Of a stretch of DNA of 23,973 bases, positions 23,766-23,973 are shown in pieces. Origin of the DNA: JBLHHI01 sp047614125. Lineage in GTDB: Bacteria > Bacteroidota > Bacteroidia > NS11-12g > UBA9320. The stretch's first letter is position 1. Each line of letters begins with the position of its first letter. Where the stretch lies: NCBI GenBank assembly GCA_047614125.1, contig JBLHHI010000049.1:1-23973 (forward strand), read 5' to 3'. The notes beneath the pieces were generated by a model. It was given only the letters and a program-made list of their open reading frames with translations, was not told the DNA's origin and did no database searches. A program made the position numbers and the translations under genes.

Positions 23766-23973
23766 TCTTTTAAAATTCAGATTTGGATAGAGGCCAAGTA
23801 GTGAGGCGAAAACAGGAAGGTTTATAGTTATAAACCGACTGCTTTAAACGAAGCTAATTGGGTTTCTAATACAAAAGCTCGCATTTCACTTGTGAAAAGC
23901 GACTTTCATCGTAAAAATTACTCGAAAGGGCCCGCCCTGTCTTCTAAATTTTTACTCGAAACTCACTGTCCAC
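23744..23973 (+). repeat. Copy B of the dispersed repeat, running off the window
   Basis: It aligns with copy A (8639-8864) throughout. Conserved parts are the end sequence CTTTAAACCTGAGTTCG-TTAATCTTT (shared with copy D), the hairpin GGTTTAT/ATAAACC (23819-23836, with a loop different from copy A), the dyad TTTCAC/GTGAAA (23884-23897), and the stem AGGGC/GCCCT (23927-23938). The minus-strand frame reads RALSSNFYDESRFSQV, preceded by an in-frame TAG. The window ends in the middle of the copy, so its far end is unknown. Confidence 0.75.

Noticed and set aside
1..23973. CRISPR array, tRNA/rRNA genes, prophage or intact insertion sequence
   Set aside because: No regularly spaced direct repeats, no cloverleaf or rRNA-like sequence, and no transposase or integrase frame was seen.

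Overview
The window comes from the chromosome of a member of the Bacteroidota. Three secreted proteins end in a type IX secretion (T9SS) sorting domain with a YPNP motif. There is a TonB-dependent receptor beside a HmuY-like lipoprotein, the ribosome-binding-site regions are weak, and several starts are preceded by the phylum's -7 promoter hexamer family TAnnTTTG. Base composition is AT-rich and even. I see no tRNA, rRNA, CRISPR array, intact insertion sequence or prophage.

Layout. Positions 1-5415 (+) form a metal-uptake locus: the tail of an ABC ATPase, an ABC-3 permease fused to a DtxR/MntR-like regulator domain, a second ABC-3 permease, a TonB-dependent outer-membrane receptor and a HmuY-like lipoprotein. 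Together they could carry a metal or metal complex across both membranes and sense it inside the cell. Positions 5500-7758 (+) are a housekeeping run: rbfA, a LolC/E-type ABC permease and pth. A convergent thioredoxin-like lipoprotein follows (7799-8218, -). Positions 8219-9078 hold no convincing gene but contain the best copy of a dispersed repeat. Positions 9079-10567 (-) encode an AI-2E-family membrane protein and methylmalonyl-CoA epimerase. Positions 10754-12763 (+) are a compact iscS-iscU-iscA operon. Its end converges, across a two-hairpin repeat and a hexamer microsatellite, with an orphan NusG/UpxY-like antiterminator (12847-13347, -). Upstream of that lie a perfect 21-bp hairpin, a DUF4139/MuiA-like protein and a SulP transporter (to 16903, all -). 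Positions 17154-20997 (-) hold a small unknown exported protein, a gingipain-fold (C25-like) protein that appears to lack both catalytic residues, and a PKD-domain protein. A secreted M1 metallopeptidase diverges from them (21048-23462, +). The window closes with a DUF4304-like fragment that runs into another copy of the dispersed repeat.

The least explained feature is the dispersed repeat. Copies lie at 8639-8864, 23744-23973 (running off the window) and about 17046-17155, with a 27-bp end fragment at 5449-5475. They share an end sequence, two copies share internal hairpins with a compensatory base-pair change, and three copies share an old protein-like reading frame. The other points worth attention are the permease-regulator fusion, which parallels chlamydial YtgCR, and the catalytically degenerate C25-like protein. 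All family assignments were made by reading the sequence; no database search was run.
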